The translations under genes and the position numbers were made by a program. Of a stretch of 64,000 nt of DNA, positions 44,311-56,477 are shown in pieces. This DNA comes from Acheta domesticus (Eukaryota; Arthropoda; Insecta; Orthoptera; Gryllidae): positions 214,123,420 to 214,187,419 of the forward strand of contig JAHLJT010009436.1 in the NCBI GenBank assembly GCA_031308135.1. Reading direction: 5' to 3'. Position 1 is the stretch's first letter; each line of letters starts with the position of its first letter. The notes beneath the pieces were generated by a model, which was not told the origin of the DNA, made no database searches, and saw only the letters and a program-made list of their open reading frames with translations.

Positions 44311-47108
44311 TTACTTACATACAAGAGTTTGTGTGTGACAAATTCAACTTCCATTCAGGAGATAATGTTATAAGGCAATACGATATCCTGTAGGTTTAGA
44401 AGTACTAATAGAACCAATTAAAGAAGACATATCATTGGTAATAAATAAAATGAATGACAATCTATCAACTTAACACTAATTAATAGTTTACGTCCAGAAA
44501 ATAGCATCAGGTATATCTTGGGTGTGATATTTGGGAATAAGTAAACTATTTTTGAAGATTGGTAATGGAAAGCAAATGTCAAATTACAACAAACAATGTA
44601 AATATTCTTGCATATGCTTTTCATGCGTTGGTGTGTGGTTTTTTGTTTGTTTGTTGTTTTTTTCACGAAAAACACATTTGCTTGAATTATAATTTTTGGA
44701 GAGAGACGTTTACCTTGTTCATAAAACTTTCAGCTCTAAGAAATAATACGTAGCTTGGAATTTTAAAGTTTGGAGCAATACACTATCTCTCTGAATTGTA
44801 TGCACATTTAACAAAACTGTATTAACATTACTTCTTTTAAATATTATTATTTTTATAACATTTTATGCTTCATTTATGGGCCAAAATTATTAATTCCTCA
44901 TCTAATCAAGTCAAGTGTTCTTTATTTATTTACAGAAAGTAACATGCACAAAAATTCAGCACCCATTATTCCCAGTACGTTAACATTATCTAAAGTGAAG
45001 CAGAAAGATGTAACACGTTTTGAAAAGTAGAGAGAAAACATTAAACCATTCACATTATCCTACTTTAAAAATTTTGTTCAAAATTTTTTACAAATAAAAT
45101 AGTGATCAATTGCAAATTGCAATGCAGCAGTGCTGTAACTGCAATGTAAATCGCCGTACTCCAATGTGAGGATAAGTCATGTCAGATACTAGGACAATTT
45201 TGCCAATGACTGAGGTTTCATAGCACGGACTGATCCCAAGAACTGGTGTATAATTTGACGAGTTTTCTCTTTGGCAACAAAATAGAACTAATCTAATACA
45301 CTTCAAAACTTTTGTGTAAGAATATCATTAAATGTAGCTTCTGAAATATTAGGAAGAATTTATGATGGACGCCCTTATATTCACTTAACATTTTAAAAAT
45401 TTTGCAATGCTTTATGTCAGTATACCAATTGTATAGATTACATTTAACTTTCTTATAAATATTTTCACTAATTCTTTTGCTCTAGTTCCTTCAAAAAATT
45501 ATCTTTGGTTTTCCATGAAAAAGAACAGAAAAAAACTAAAATAAACTTTAAAATATCTGTGAATACTATAATGAAACATTTAAACTTATTAAAATTAAAT
45601 AAATAACATTTTTTCCATACATATCACTGAACAACTATTATTTAATCCAAATACTATTAAAATTTAACAGCGAATACTTTGTTTGAAAGTTCTTTATTAG
45701 CTACCCCATCAGCAAGCTCTTTCTTTCCATCTTGCATCTGGGTCACTTTATGCTTAATATCTCTGTCAAATATGCAAAAACAATATCTTTCTGTTACAAA
45801 ATTATTTTCATTTATATTCAATTATGAATAATAATTACAAACTGAAAACAAAAATCAAGCAAACAACAGAAATTTCATTACATGAATTCTTAACACACCA
45901 TTCTTTAGAAAATTCATAATGCTTTGTAATTTTGCATACCAAAACAACCAGAAACCTAATTTTGACTAACCATTTTCAAACCAATTTGAAACATAAAATA
46001 CTAATAATTGCAACATAAATATATTTTGAAGACAGTTGCAGCCTTATGTTGATTGTTATTCTTTATTCAATTATTTATTTGTTTAATCTGTGCCTTTTGT
46101 TTGTAAAACGACAAGTTTGTAGCACATTAGTCAAATCTTTAATCTCTAAAAGAAACAAGATTATTTTTTTATAAAATGAATAGATCAATTTTTTATCCTC
46201 TACATAATATGACAAATGTGTTACTTCAGAATCTACTAATTGGAGGGAAAATTTAAGAATTGTAATCCATTAATTTTGAAACTGAATATTATTTTCTAAA
46301 ATTTCAACAACAAAATACTAAGAGAATGTAATATTTTAAAATCTAAAATCAAGATTTTCAAAATACAAATTTAAAATGAAATATTGGAATGAAATGCAAT
46401 TAAAATATAAAATATCAATCACAAAAACATTTATTATATAATTTTATTTAATTGTTAATTTTTTATGATTACTATTTATATTCACCTGAAAGACATTGCT
46501 TTCTCCATTCAAAGCTTCACAAAATATTTCTGAAATAAGAATAAACTATTTTCTTTTGCAATGTAAATAACTATTAACTTCCAAGTTCTGTGTACAACCA
46601 CATTGCAACACGATCCTCACCATAAAATCAAAAATTGTTTTATAAAAATAAAATTAATTAATTCAATACACCCCTTCAAATTAAAAATCTTAAATGTCAA
46701 CACCAATTACTTAAATACAGAAGTTACAGGACTAACTGTCTAACACAAAGCTTACTCTGACAGATCAATATACTTAGAAAACAGTATAAACTTTCCTTCA
46801 CTCTAATGAACCACAATTATTGGCCTGCTCGCCGTAAGTACCGCCAAAGAAAGATAAAAGAAATGAGAACAGTGAATTAAAGTCAAACGCAAACAAACTA
46901 CAATTTACTTTGTATTCAGGCCCACAACCAACTGTCAAGATGCTAATGACAGGAGCTCTTATGACGAACACATTGTATTCTCTTCTACATGTCATTTAGA
47001 TTAAAAAATAAAGCGTGTTAATTGACACGTTTTTAATAATTACAGAAATAATCAGGTCGAAATATGTGAATGTTTATTATGTTTGCCTTCAACAGTTACT
47101 GTACGTAC
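44311..47108. other. AT-rich, presumed first intron of the PKC gene (or flanking DNA)
   Basis: Lies downstream (minus-strand sense) of the PKC exon. No further PKC exon (rest of C1A, C1B, C2, kinase) was found here or anywhere at lower coordinates, so the intron would have to be very long or the following exons lie outside. No other genes seen. Confidence 0.45.
47108..47108 (-). promoter_or_regulatory. 5' splice site of PKC exon 1
   Basis: Minus-strand ATTTG|GTACGTACAG. It follows the Trp codon's first two bases, and beyond it the frame hits a stop after three codons, as expected for intron sequence. Confidence 0.8.
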
Positions 47109-47302
47109 CAAATAAAATCTTTGCAGTGACTGCAGAATGTTGGCTGCTTGAAGAAGCGAGGCATAAACTTGTGGTCCTTGACGTTGTAAACATTTTTCTT
47201 CTTTAACGCTCCTTTCCGTCCTTTTAATCGGAGACCAAACACAGTATTCAAATCCCCCGAGCCGGGAGATTCTCCCGTGTTGTTCACGTCGTCGTCCGCC
47301 AT
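47109..47302 (-). CDS. Pkc53E: conventional protein kinase C, first coding exon
   Basis: The minus strand encodes 64 codons plus two bases: an acidic N-terminus, the autoinhibitory pseudosubstrate [14 protein letters not shown] (residues 25-38, Ala where the substrate Ser/Thr would be) and the start of the first C1 domain. There His44-x12-Cys57-x2-Cys60 gives the first zinc ligands, followed by KDFIW. Conventional PKCs are Ca2+-, diacylglycerol- and phospholipid-activated Ser/Thr kinases that move to membranes; C1 binds diacylglycerol. ATG at 47302 is chosen because its N-terminus has the length usual for insect cPKC; an in-frame ATG 25 codons upstream is possible. A donor site (TG|GTACGT, intron base 1 at 47108) splits the Trp codon where the protein family continues with Gly. 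Exons 2 onward are not in the window. Pkc53E is the best guess; inaC is the alternative. Confidence 0.9.
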
Positions 47303-48584
47303 ACCGTGCCTACAAATGTCAAGTGCAGGGCTATGGAACAAGCGATGAGGAAGAAGGAAATATCGATCATTAGACATGAAGTCAAACTAGTAGTTTAATA
47401 AATTACATTTGGAAAATGTTTGGTTATATGGAGTTGGTATAAACAAAATACTTAAATATAATGACAAAAGTTTTACTCAAAGATTGCAGACGTGAAAAAT
47501 ATGTTCTTTAAATATGCACATGACATACGTTGTTTGCAAAGATGTTATAAAATGCAGAGAGTATTGTAAAATGTTGGCAACATGAGAATCTGGGAGAAAC
47601 GCTGGAAAGATAGGCCATTCGACTCTCTTACTGTCTAACCCGCGATATTTGAAAATGAGAAATACTATTGAATATTTCTCAAATATCAGAGAAAATTACT
47701 AAAATTATGTCAGCTGCAGAGTAATTGGAATAATTATATTGGCTGTTTTACGTTACTGTACTACTTTGTTGTCTAATATGACCAATAAGCAAAGACATAA
47801 GAAAATGCAGCAAAAATTACATTTTCATATTCTACAAATATGATACAAAATCTGTGTTTGCATTCTATTTAAAACTTATAAAAGGTATTTAGTATCCCTT
47901 ACTGAGTATAATTACTGATTTGTGACTTTTTACACTATAGGAAGGTTATTATAATTATTTAAAATTGGCCAAGTGACAATATTGTCAATATCTTCATGTC
48001 TGCTCAGTGAAAATAATTGTTAAAAAAATTATAATTAAAATAATTTTAACCTTTTATCCATTACTCTTTTGGAAACACATAATTGTTCTTGGAAATTCTC
48101 TATACTCCAGAGATTATGAATTTTAATGTTTAGTTTACATTTCAAAAGGCTGTGTGTTTTGTTTCAGCATAGACAGTTCTTAAATATTCTGTAACTTCAC
48201 TTACACTTTCATGTTTTCATCTACTTATTGGTAATGGTTTAAAAGAAATAATGTATGGCTCTCAAGAATAAATAAATTTATGAACTTAGAAAACACCCTT
48301 AGCTCCATTGTGTCATGAACTTAATTTTTTTTCTTCTTTATTTGTGACTTATTTTACTCTCTTTAACCACAAATTATGATTATTTGAAGACAAAATTACA
48401 ATTAACCAATATCCAAAACACGTAAATTCATTTTCAATTTTTTTCCCCACTATTTTCACCATTACTTTATAATTTTTCAATGTTTTAAATAATACAGTAG
48501 TTCTAAATGTATTAAAACAAATTCTATGGATTTCAAAAATGACTTTATAACCAGATTGACAAATTTAAATTTTAGGTATTTACT
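47303..48584. other. upstream DNA of the PKC exon
   Basis: AT-rich. The immediate 5' side (47303-47380) is less AT-rich and open, consistent with 5' UTR, but no TATA box or initiator could be assigned and an upstream non-coding exon is possible. Confidence 0.35.
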
Positions 48585-48745
48585 ACTTTAGAATGATCCC
48601 AGGTTCCATTCCCAGTCAAGGCAAAAATAGAGTTGTAGCTTTTCTTTAAAATTGATTCAGTTTCTGTAGCAGTGTGATAAGGAAACGCTCAGGCAGGCAA
48701 AGTTAGCTAGTTATGGTGAAGAGAATACGTCATGTTTGCCACATG
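48585..48745 (+). mobile_element. SINE-like repeat S4
   Basis: Partner of 33636-33800: CAGGTTCCATTCCCAG (B-box-like), GTTGTAGCTTTTCT, AACGCTCAGGCAGGCAAAG, TAGCTAGTTATGGTGAAG and AGAATACGTCATG. Confidence 0.5.
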
Positions 48746-50588
48746 TTCATTCTTACTTCCCAAGCATGGGAAATACACTAGGCCCAGGCATAGAGGACAC
48801 TGTTAGCTGCCAACAAAGTCTGACAATAGACACAAAATGTCAAATGCATACACTACTTCACGATCCAAATTTTATAATAGAACACAATAAAGAAAAATCC
48901 ATCAGGTAAAGGTGATTCATAATTTCATTCACAAAATTTAGGTACTTTATTTGATTTATCAATTTTAAAAACTTTATAATTAAAAAAATATTTAATTTTC
49001 AAAACTTTTTAATCATACAGGGGCCCCTCACAAAAGTATGTCTGGTCTAGCAAATCTATTGATTAAGTTGGCACTGATAGTAAATAAAGTATTTTCTCAA
49101 AAATTAAAATAAATAGGCTCCTACCTTCATCTATATACTCTTTCAATTCTTTCCTCTACAAGTCATATTCAATTTCAATGTAATGTCATTTGATGATACC
49201 TGAATTTTAGCAGACAAATTTAGTTCACTTTTTTAAATGATAATTCAAGTAAATGTTCTACGAGTCACACAAATAAAAAACAGTTTTGTATTTTTTTCTT
49301 TAAATGATGTCCATAGAAAACATATCTTCCTCCACTGAAACACAGATGATATTGTTTAAATTCTTTTAAATGCATTAAACCTAGTTGAATGTTTAATATT
49401 TTAATTTTTTTAAATAAGTTTATATATTCTTTTCCAATTTACATCGGTTCTTGTAACTGTGATCTATGCATCATTTGAAGGGCAATTCATATTCAACCTT
49501 CATGTATAAGTCAAACAATTTTTCAGCTATTAATATCCTTATTTCTTCATCTCATTATTTTTATTCAGTATCAAATTGATATTGCTTGTTGCTTTGCAGT
49601 AATTAAATTAATGTTTCAGGTATAACCGAACAATAATGATATAGAACTGTTTAGGATAATAATGGACATTTGAGAATGTTCAGAAGCAATTTTTTTTATA
49701 TACAGTAAGACCAATTGTAAGCAAAAATATTTAAGTCAAGAATTTGACGGACTGAGGTATGGGGGTCATAAAAAGGCTTGTTCAACGAGGGTTGACACAA
49801 AATTTTATTGAATTGATTTTTTTAATGGGATTGTGTAAGATGTTCTTTTCAAGAAGTCTTGAAAAATATATGTGAAGTTTATTAAATCATCACAAAACAA
49901 CACATGGAACTTGAATGAAACTATGTTGATAGAATAGCATCATCCCCTCATGCCACCTTCTGAAGAGTCCCAGCACTGAACTACAGCCATTATATTGAGA
50001 TGGTCAGGGAATCATTAGGGAATATTGAGAAATTATCTTAACACATAACTGTATTCAAGGCACATCTACAGGCTTAAAACAATTTCAAGAAACTTTGTGC
50101 AAACCCTTGAAAAGAAATCCAACAACTTATTGGCTAGCATTGTCTTGGAAACAGAGGGTTGGGGTGCCTCTTCCTCCTGAACTTGTGTTACATCAAAAAT
50201 TCACTGTGAATCATTTGATAATGAGCCAATAATCACAACTGACCTTAAAGGTCCTCTAACTGTCGAGACCTTTAATACTTTCAAAAATATTCTACGTAAA
50301 TATTCTAAATTTTTCTTAAAAGTTTCTTCATAGTCCTTAATGGTTCCTTTCTATCTGAACTTAGCTATTCATGCATCAAAAGACACCCTCTTTCTTTACT
50401 AATAGAAATCAAATAGAAATGTAATTAATAAGATAAAACAACCTCCCTTAATGTCTACAATTTACAAAAAGGAAGGTATATGATCAGTAAAAATTTTGTA
50501 TTACAGCTGTGGTTTCTTCCCTAAATTGTATTTGTACATTTGTTTGTATTTTAAATCAGTATGTTTTATAGAGTATTTTCAGTGTAAA
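48746..50588. other. AT-rich DNA without recognisable features
   Basis: No ORF of note and no repeat matches were seen. Confidence 0.5.
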
Positions 50589-51372
50589 CTAGAGGTGCTA
50601 CAATAAGGAACAGACTTTCTCATACTATTTGTAATTATTATGTAAAATCCCTTTTACCTCTATATATAATATATCAAGGAAGGTTTCATTTAAGTTGATT
50701 TGATTTATTTTTGTCAAAAAACACTAAAAATTGTGTGTGATGTATGGGGAAGAAGTACAAACTGCGCACATTTTCTTGAGAATTTCTTCCCCATCCTTCT
50801 TCATAATAAAATCTTGAATAAACGTACCAACAAAGCAAAATTATCAACATTTGAAAAACTATAAGTTTTCACTTCCATATTATAGAAAACAGGTTCTGCA
50901 GTAAACAAACAATACTTTCTCACCCTTATGAATGTTAGAAGAGGAAGTATTGTAATTGTGCATTGGAAAATGGCATTGGGCCCTGGTAACGGAAAAGTGT
51001 ATAAATCCTGTTCCTTCATAGAGTATATTACTTCCTCTAAAACTTGGTGTAGCAAAATTGAAGATAGAGATTTTTGCCTGTAATTTTGGTACACTGGTGT
51101 TGTAAAAAATCTGCTCTTTAAAAAAGGTTGTGTACAATTTTTTGAAGAAACGAATAATTTTCACTTAATTTTTACTAGAAATTATTGCAATTAAAAAAGA
51201 TATTTTCTCAAAAATCACTCCAAACGTTTTTTCACATTTTTTCCATGGATGCAAGAAGGGATGCTTAAAAGAATAGTGTGGGTCTCATTTTCTTTGAACT
51301 CTGTGAATTTTCAAAAATTGTAAATTTAGAAATAATGATAAAAAATAGTTTGCTGTTGTAGTACCACTAGTA
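50589..51372 (-). repeat. dispersed repeat R1 copy, minus orientation
   Basis: The right end, reversed, reads ACTAGTGGTACTACAACAGC and continues through TTTTGAAAATTCACAGAGTTCAA, GAAAATGAGACCCACAC and GGAGTGATTTTTGAGAAAAT, i.e. R1 on the minus strand. The left end has AGAGGTGCTACAATAAGGAACAGACTTTCTC in plus orientation, so both ends carry the same terminal word facing outward, like long terminal inverted repeats. Confidence 0.6.
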
Positions 51373-51779
51373 TTTTTATTTTTCTATTATTACTTTGTTA
51401 GTATTGCTAACAAAATAGCAACTCACACCACTGTCTCTACCCCTAAGAAACAACTAGCAAAAGAAGAGCTCAACAAAACATGCCATAAGTGAGGCTAATA
51501 CATTTATGTCCAAAAGCAAAACTAGGGGCCATCTCAGCACTTTTCAATGGATCCGGAAAAGTGGATGAAAAATCTAATCAAGATGGGGGTAATTGACCCA
51601 GAAGCTGAAGTGCATTACATGTTACAGACATATGTCTTTTTAAAATTAATTTCAAAAATTCTACAAGTTTTAATTTTTACGAGGCTTCCTATTACTATAA
51701 TATTAAAGATAGAGATATTTCTTCTTAACAAAATCTATTTGTCAAAATTAAATCCTTAAATAAGGTTATGTACTACGTT
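51373..51779. other. unassigned AT-rich spacer
   Basis: A 70-codon frame (51547-51759) carries an isolated MDPEKWMKNLI start but dissolves into AT-rich sequence. Its right half overlaps R1-like words (AAGATAGAGATATTT). Not supported as a gene. Confidence 0.35.
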
Positions 51780-52033
51780 TTCGAAACATGAGTAATTTTC
51801 GCGTAATTTTGCGTGAACTAAAGGCAATGTTAAAAACAAGATATCCACAAAGGCTTCAAATGTTTTTCTTTCTTTCTTCTTCTTTTTTTCCTTCTTTTTT
51901 TCTTTTCTTTCTTTTTTCTTTTTTTCTTTTCTCCCTCCACGGATAGTTGGAAGCGCTCCGGTTTTCGTTGAACTTTTAAAAATCGCAAAACTGACAAATA
52001 ATGAGAGAAACTACGTACTTTTGGAGTACCACT
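51780..52033 (-). repeat. R1 fragment, minus orientation, with polypyrimidine expansion
   Basis: Reversed it starts ACTAGTGGTACTCCAAAAGTACG and continues with AAAAGTTCAACGAAAACCGGAGCG. A 70-bp TTTC/TTC-rich tract (51862-51932) is inserted or expanded in place of the usual R1 middle. Confidence 0.6.
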
Positions 52034-52079
52034 AGTTTTAGAATATATTTTATTAAGAAAAACGTCTGTCATCAATATT

Positions 52080-52440
52080 CTAGTTTTGCAACCTCAATTT
52101 TTTGCAATTTTCGAAAATTCAATATTCACCGAAAATGGGATGTGCCATTTTTATAAGGATACCTTGCGCTATTCCAGAAAAAGATTAAAGAGAAAATTTG
52201 GAGTCGGTTTTGAGAAAATCTAGTTTTTAAAACAGCCTATATTTCACACTAAATTACGCAAAATTACTCATGTTTTCAACAAATTCAATATGACCTTATT
52301 GAAAGATGTAGCAAAGAGATTTCATTAAGAAAAAAACAATATTGTGATGATTGGAAGACGCCGAAAAAATATAAACTATTCACAATTTTCAAAAATTCAG
52401 AGTTAAACAAAATGAGGCTTGCGCCATTTTAAGCACAACT
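52080..52440 (+). repeat. R1 copy, plus orientation, head-to-head with the preceding one
   Basis: TTTTGCAATTTTCGAAAATTC, ACCGAAAATGGGATGTGCC, AATTTGGAGTCGGTTTTGAG, ATGACCTTATTGAAAG and TTGGAAGACGCCGAAAAA (52351) follow R1 order. Confidence 0.7.
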
Positions 52441-52734
52441 TTAGCAAACATATTTTCGTTTGATGACATTATTTCCCGCCTCAGTTTGCGCTCCAACATC
52501 CCTTTCTGGAATTGCAGAGGAAATGAAAGGAGAGTCAGGGGAGTTGTTCGTGCTCGTACGAGCGCCGGATTCCCCAGGCGGGAAAGTATAGCTCGTGCAG
52601 GTGCCATTCGACATGCTTGGCGTTAGCGTTAACCACAGACTTTTGTCATCAATTGATGTTTCGGCATCAAGGACCCAAAAACATGGATTCTGATTACAAA
52701 ACTTTTTATAGGAATTTACATCATGTAGGAACAA
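52441..52734 (-). CDS. candidate exon or TE-derived frame, unrecognised
   Basis: An open frame of 97 codons, less AT-rich than its surroundings and with protein-like composition (Ser/Thr/Pro/Asp/Glu-rich middle: GESGARTSTNNSPDSP). A TTTTGTAATCAG acceptor-like site lies about 14 codons inside the start. It ends just where an R1 copy begins. No domain was recognised. It may be an exon of an unknown gene, the N-terminal part of a mobile-element protein, or chance. Confidence 0.22.
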   Translation of the reverse strand: MFLHDVNSYKKFCNQNPCFWVLDAETSIDDKSLWLTLTPSMSNGTCTSYTFPPGESGARTSTNNSPDSPFISSAIPERDVGAQTEAGNNVIKRKYVC

Positions 52735-52980
52735 AAATATCTTTCCATCGCGTAGATTTTCCCACTTTCCTTCTTCCTCTCGGAATGGCTTCTGAATAGC
52801 AGCTCTACCACGCTCTTACCAGTTAATTCTGTTCTATTTTATCTCATCACAAAGGGAAAATATCTTTAATTAATTCCTGACGTTTGTATTTTTTGGTTTA
52901 TCTTCTTTCCTGCTCCCTTTGACGCTTTTTAGAAACTGGAATGGACGACGAAGGCGGGGGACACGGCGGCAGCGACTGAG
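52735..52980. other. spacer before the LINE ORF
   Basis: Short AT-rich spacer turning GC-rich (GGCGGGGGACACGGCGG) from about 52935, possibly the 5' untranslated part of the LINE. The boundary cannot be placed. Confidence 0.35.
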
Positions 52981-55786
52981 ATGGCGAAGGCGGCGGCGGC
53001 GGCGGCGACGGCGACGGCGCGGGAGGGGATTGCCCTCGGAGCAGGCGACAGAATAAATGAAAAATCTGGGACCAGATATGTTCAGGTGAGGAACGGTTTT
53101 CTAAGATTGTTGCAGGTAAACTGTCGAAGTATAATTAATAAATCCATTGGGTTTTGGAATCTAGTTGATACATGCGATCCAGATATAGTGATAGGGACAG
53201 AATCGTGGTTAACAAACGAGGTAGCTAATTCTGAAATTTTACGTTACGGCTATAAATTATATAGTAGAGATAGAAAAACACGAGGCGGTGGAGTATTTTT
53301 CTTCGTCAAGACATCGTTAATAGTTAGGAATAGTTGGTTTAGTAGCGAGTTTGAAATTTTAGGAATGGAAATAGATTTATTAGAAAATTGGAAATTGTGG
53401 AAATTATTGCATGTTACAGACCGCCAAACGACGGTTATGAAATTCTAGATGAAATCGGCGGTAGGGTGGAAAACAGAAACGGTCGTTCTATTCTTGTCGC
53501 TGGTGACTTAAACCTTCCCGATGCTAATGGGAAAGGAGAGGTATGCGACAGGAAGATACAAAAGCACGTCAATCGACTGGTATGGGAGCAAGGTTTAGCT
53601 CAGGTAGTCGACCAACCCACGCGGCAGAGCGCAATTTTGGACATTTTCCTTGTCAACCCTGTAGAAATGTTCCTTTCTTGCGACGTCTTTCAGGGAATCA
53701 GCGACCACAAAGCAGTAATGGTAGAAGTGCAAGCAAGTGTGATTAGGCGATGTAAGGCGAAAGGAACGGTAGTCAGGCAATATAGCAAAGCAAACGTCGA
53801 AGGATTACATAGTTTCTTAAAAGAAAAATACGACCAATTTCTGAGAACAGAAGGCGGTATGGAGGAACAGTGGGAAGCCTTTAAAACAATCGTAGAAACT
53901 GCTTTAAATACGTTCGTTCCTTGCAAAATATTGAAAAGTAATCCTGATCCCGAATACTTTAACGGGGCGATACGGCGTTTAAAGAGAAAAGTTAGACTAG
54001 CATTTAATAGGCGACATCGCAGCACCGCTGACATAACTTTCAAAAATTACTACAGGGAATTAGAAAAAGAAAAGAAAATTGCGCATGAATTATTTTTAAA
54101 AACTATTTTAGAGGCAGGAAGAAATAATTGGTCAGGCTTTTATAAACATGTCCGCAGACGCAGGGGGAATAAAGAAGAAATTCAGGAAATTCGAATCGCA
54201 GACAACGTGCCACTGCGCGACGACCAAGCGAAAGCAAATGCATTCAACGAGTATTTTGTATCGGTATTCAAACCAAAACGGACACAGGAGCAAGTTTTTT
54301 ATTTTCCAATTGAAAATCAGTTCATGATTCATGCATGTGAACTCCGCAAACGTATAAAATCTCTGGAAAACGGAAAATCACGCGGGCCAGACGGCATCTC
54401 GACAGATTTTATTAAACTTGGTGGTGAGGCAGTATTGCCCTACTTGTTAAGATTATTCAATATTTCTTAATAATGCAAGTTTACCGGAGGACTGGAAAAC
54501 AGCTATTGTCGTTCCAATTTTCAAAGATGGTGATAAAACGAAAGTAAGTAATTATAGATCGGTATCTCTCACATCAGTAGTATGCAAAATAATGGAGCAC
54601 TTAATAGCCGGGTACATTCGCCGCGAATGGGAAAAAGCAAACTGGATGTTTCACGGACAGCATGGGTTTAGAAGTGGATATTCGTGTGAAAGCCAAATTG
54701 TTTCCCTTTTTCAAGATCTAGCTGACGAAGTTGACGCGGGTGGGAGGGTGGATGCGAAAGCATTCGACGTAGTACCGCATGATCTACTTATTAGGAAGTT
54801 ATTAACTTCAGGAGTTGATACTAGAGTTGTGAAATGGATAAGCGAATTTCTTAGAGACAGGAAACAAAAAGTTCGAATTGGAACTCAGTTTTCGACTACG
54901 GGTATTGTTACTTCAGGGGTTCCACAGGGAAGTGTTTTAGGGCCACTACTTTTCTTAGCGTATGTAAATGATCTCCATGTTAACATACAATCAAAGGTGC
55001 GTTTATTTGCAGATGATTGTGTTATATATCGCAAAATCAAAGGTAGCGCTGACGAACAAATATTACAACAGGACCTAGAACATTTACGTGACTGAGCTGA
55101 AACAAATGACATGGTAATTAACGGATCGAAAAGCAAAACAATAACGTTCGGGCGGGGACGAAATTATGAACAACCTGATTATCGGCTAGGTAAGTTCATT
55201 ATTCCAAGAGTTTCGTCATGCAAATATTTAGGCATTCATCTAGATAGTAAATTAGGGTGGGAGAAGCATATAAATCAGGTAGTGAGAAAAACGTGGAAGT
55301 CCTTGCATTTTGTAACGCGAATTCTAAAGAAAAGTTCTGCAAACACCAAAGAATTAGCGTATCTTTCATTGGTTCGTCCTCTCATGGAATACGGAGTAGC
55401 ATGTTTGGGATCCGTACAGAACGTCGCACCGAAAAAACCTAGATAGAATACAGAGGAAAGCGAATAAGTTTACCTATAGAACTAACGTAATAAAAAAGTC
55501 ATGGGAACCTCTAGAAACGAGAAGAACAAGGGCGAGGCTTTGTGCACTTTATAAATCGTACGTAGGTCAGCCAGCATGGAAGGAAATTCAGGTTAGACTG
55601 GAAAAAACAAATTATTTAGGCCGAAGCGATCACATCCACAAAATTCGAACAAGGAAACAAAGTTCAGATCTTGGGAAATTCTCATTTTGTAACAGAGCGA
55701 TTAGAGACTGGAACAGTTTACCCGCAGCAACTTTCAAGGCCTTTCCTCTAAGTGCACACAATTTAAAAAAAGTTAGGACAAGCTGA
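52981..55786 (+). pseudogene. LINE endonuclease-reverse transcriptase (ORF2), decayed
   Basis: An apurinic-endonuclease-like domain comes first: LLQVNCRS (53100), TESWL (53200), GGGVFFF, ACYRPPN (53410), VAGDLNLPD (53500) and SDHKAV (53700). The reverse transcriptase follows: GKSRGPDGI (54380), PIFKDGDKT, YRSVSLTS, HGFRSGYSCESQ (54665), KAFDVVPHDLL (54760), SGVPQGSVLGPLLF (54915), FADD (55010) and YLGIHLDSKLGW (55230). The C-terminal WNSLPAATF-type ending stops at 55786. The frame is broken near 53395, 54468 (one T missing in a T run), 55093 (TGA for an expected Trp) and 55435 (A run). Motif A has lost about five residues before KAFD, so its metal-binding Asp is displaced. LINE function is target-primed retrotransposition. 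Clade is jockey/CR1-like; exact clade not determined. No ORF1 is visible, so the copy is 5' truncated. Confidence 0.95.
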
Positions 55787-56178
55787 GAGTATTAGATGTT
55801 AAATGAGTAACTAAGTGATATGAAGTGTGGTGAAGTACTGGTTAGTGTAATCCAATGCAAATCAGTGTAGTGTAGTGTAGTGCAGTGCAGTGAAGTGTAG
55901 TGAACGTGATAAATTCCTTTTTTTCAATCTAATTTAGCCAATATCTATGTGGTTCATTCTGATTTTTATTACCACTAACATAATTGTTGTATATCATAGT
56001 AGAGTTGAAATAATTGTCATAACACTTAATATTAGCGATAGTATGATTACTGCATCGTATTTTATTGTATCGTTTTGTATTGTACTTTTTTATTATCGTG
56101 TTATTATTATTGTAATTATTGTTAATCAACTGCCACCGGGTCATACCCAATTGCAGTTCAAATACATGTAATGTAATA
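52981..56178 (+). mobile_element. LINE, 5'-truncated, with 3' UTR
   Basis: The coding part above is followed by a 3' UTR with a short GTGTAGTGTAGTG tandem tract (55864-55905) and the end TACCCAATTGCAGTTCAAATACATGTAATGTAATAATAC. The closing ATGTAAT/GTAATAAT repeats look like the short tandem 3' ends of CR1/L2-type LINEs instead of a poly(A) tail. The 5' end is unclear, and no target duplication was found. Confidence 0.8.
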
Positions 56179-56182
56179 ATAC

Positions 56183-56335
56183 AGCAGCCTGGGGCTAATG
56201 CCGATCTTTATTCTTAATGGTCCGAGTCTCACTTCTTTCGTATATATATTCACGCATTTCAGAAACTGGAATTCAGCAGCCTGGGGCTGATGCCGATCAT
56301 TCTTCTTAATGGTATGTGTCTCACTTCTATAAGTG
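56183..56335. repeat. 92-bp partial tandem duplication
   Basis: CAGCAGCCTGGGGCT(A/G)ATGCCGATC.TT.TTCTTAATGGT......TCTCACTTCT occurs at about 56183-56242 and 56274-56333 with a handful of differences. It lies between the LINE end and the Tc1 element. Confidence 0.9.
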
Positions 56336-56464
56336 CAGGTGGGAACTGACATAACCTTACAGTTAATGTCAAAAGTTTTGGAACACCTCGTAAATTTCAG
56401 AAAATTAATAAATTACAGGTGTAAAATAAAACACAAATTAAAAATTTTATGTCGAATTGAAAAC

Positions 56465-56477
56465 AGTGTAGCCTATA
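56465..56477. other. target-site duplication, left copy
   Basis: AGTGTAGCCTATA, identical to 56792-56804. Confidence 0.9.

Noticed and set aside
42855..44354. 499-codon open frame on the minus strand (and 113-175-codon frames around it)
   Set aside because: It consists of translations of the two 16-bp satellites (Leu/Thr/His/Pro/Ser and Arg/Ala/Leu/Ser repeats). A stop-free 16-bp unit keeps every frame open, so length is no evidence for coding.
45106..45306. second exon of the PKC gene in the downstream DNA
   Set aside because: No GFGKQGFQC-like continuation of C1A and no further zinc-ligand pattern was found on the minus strand there or at lower coordinates.
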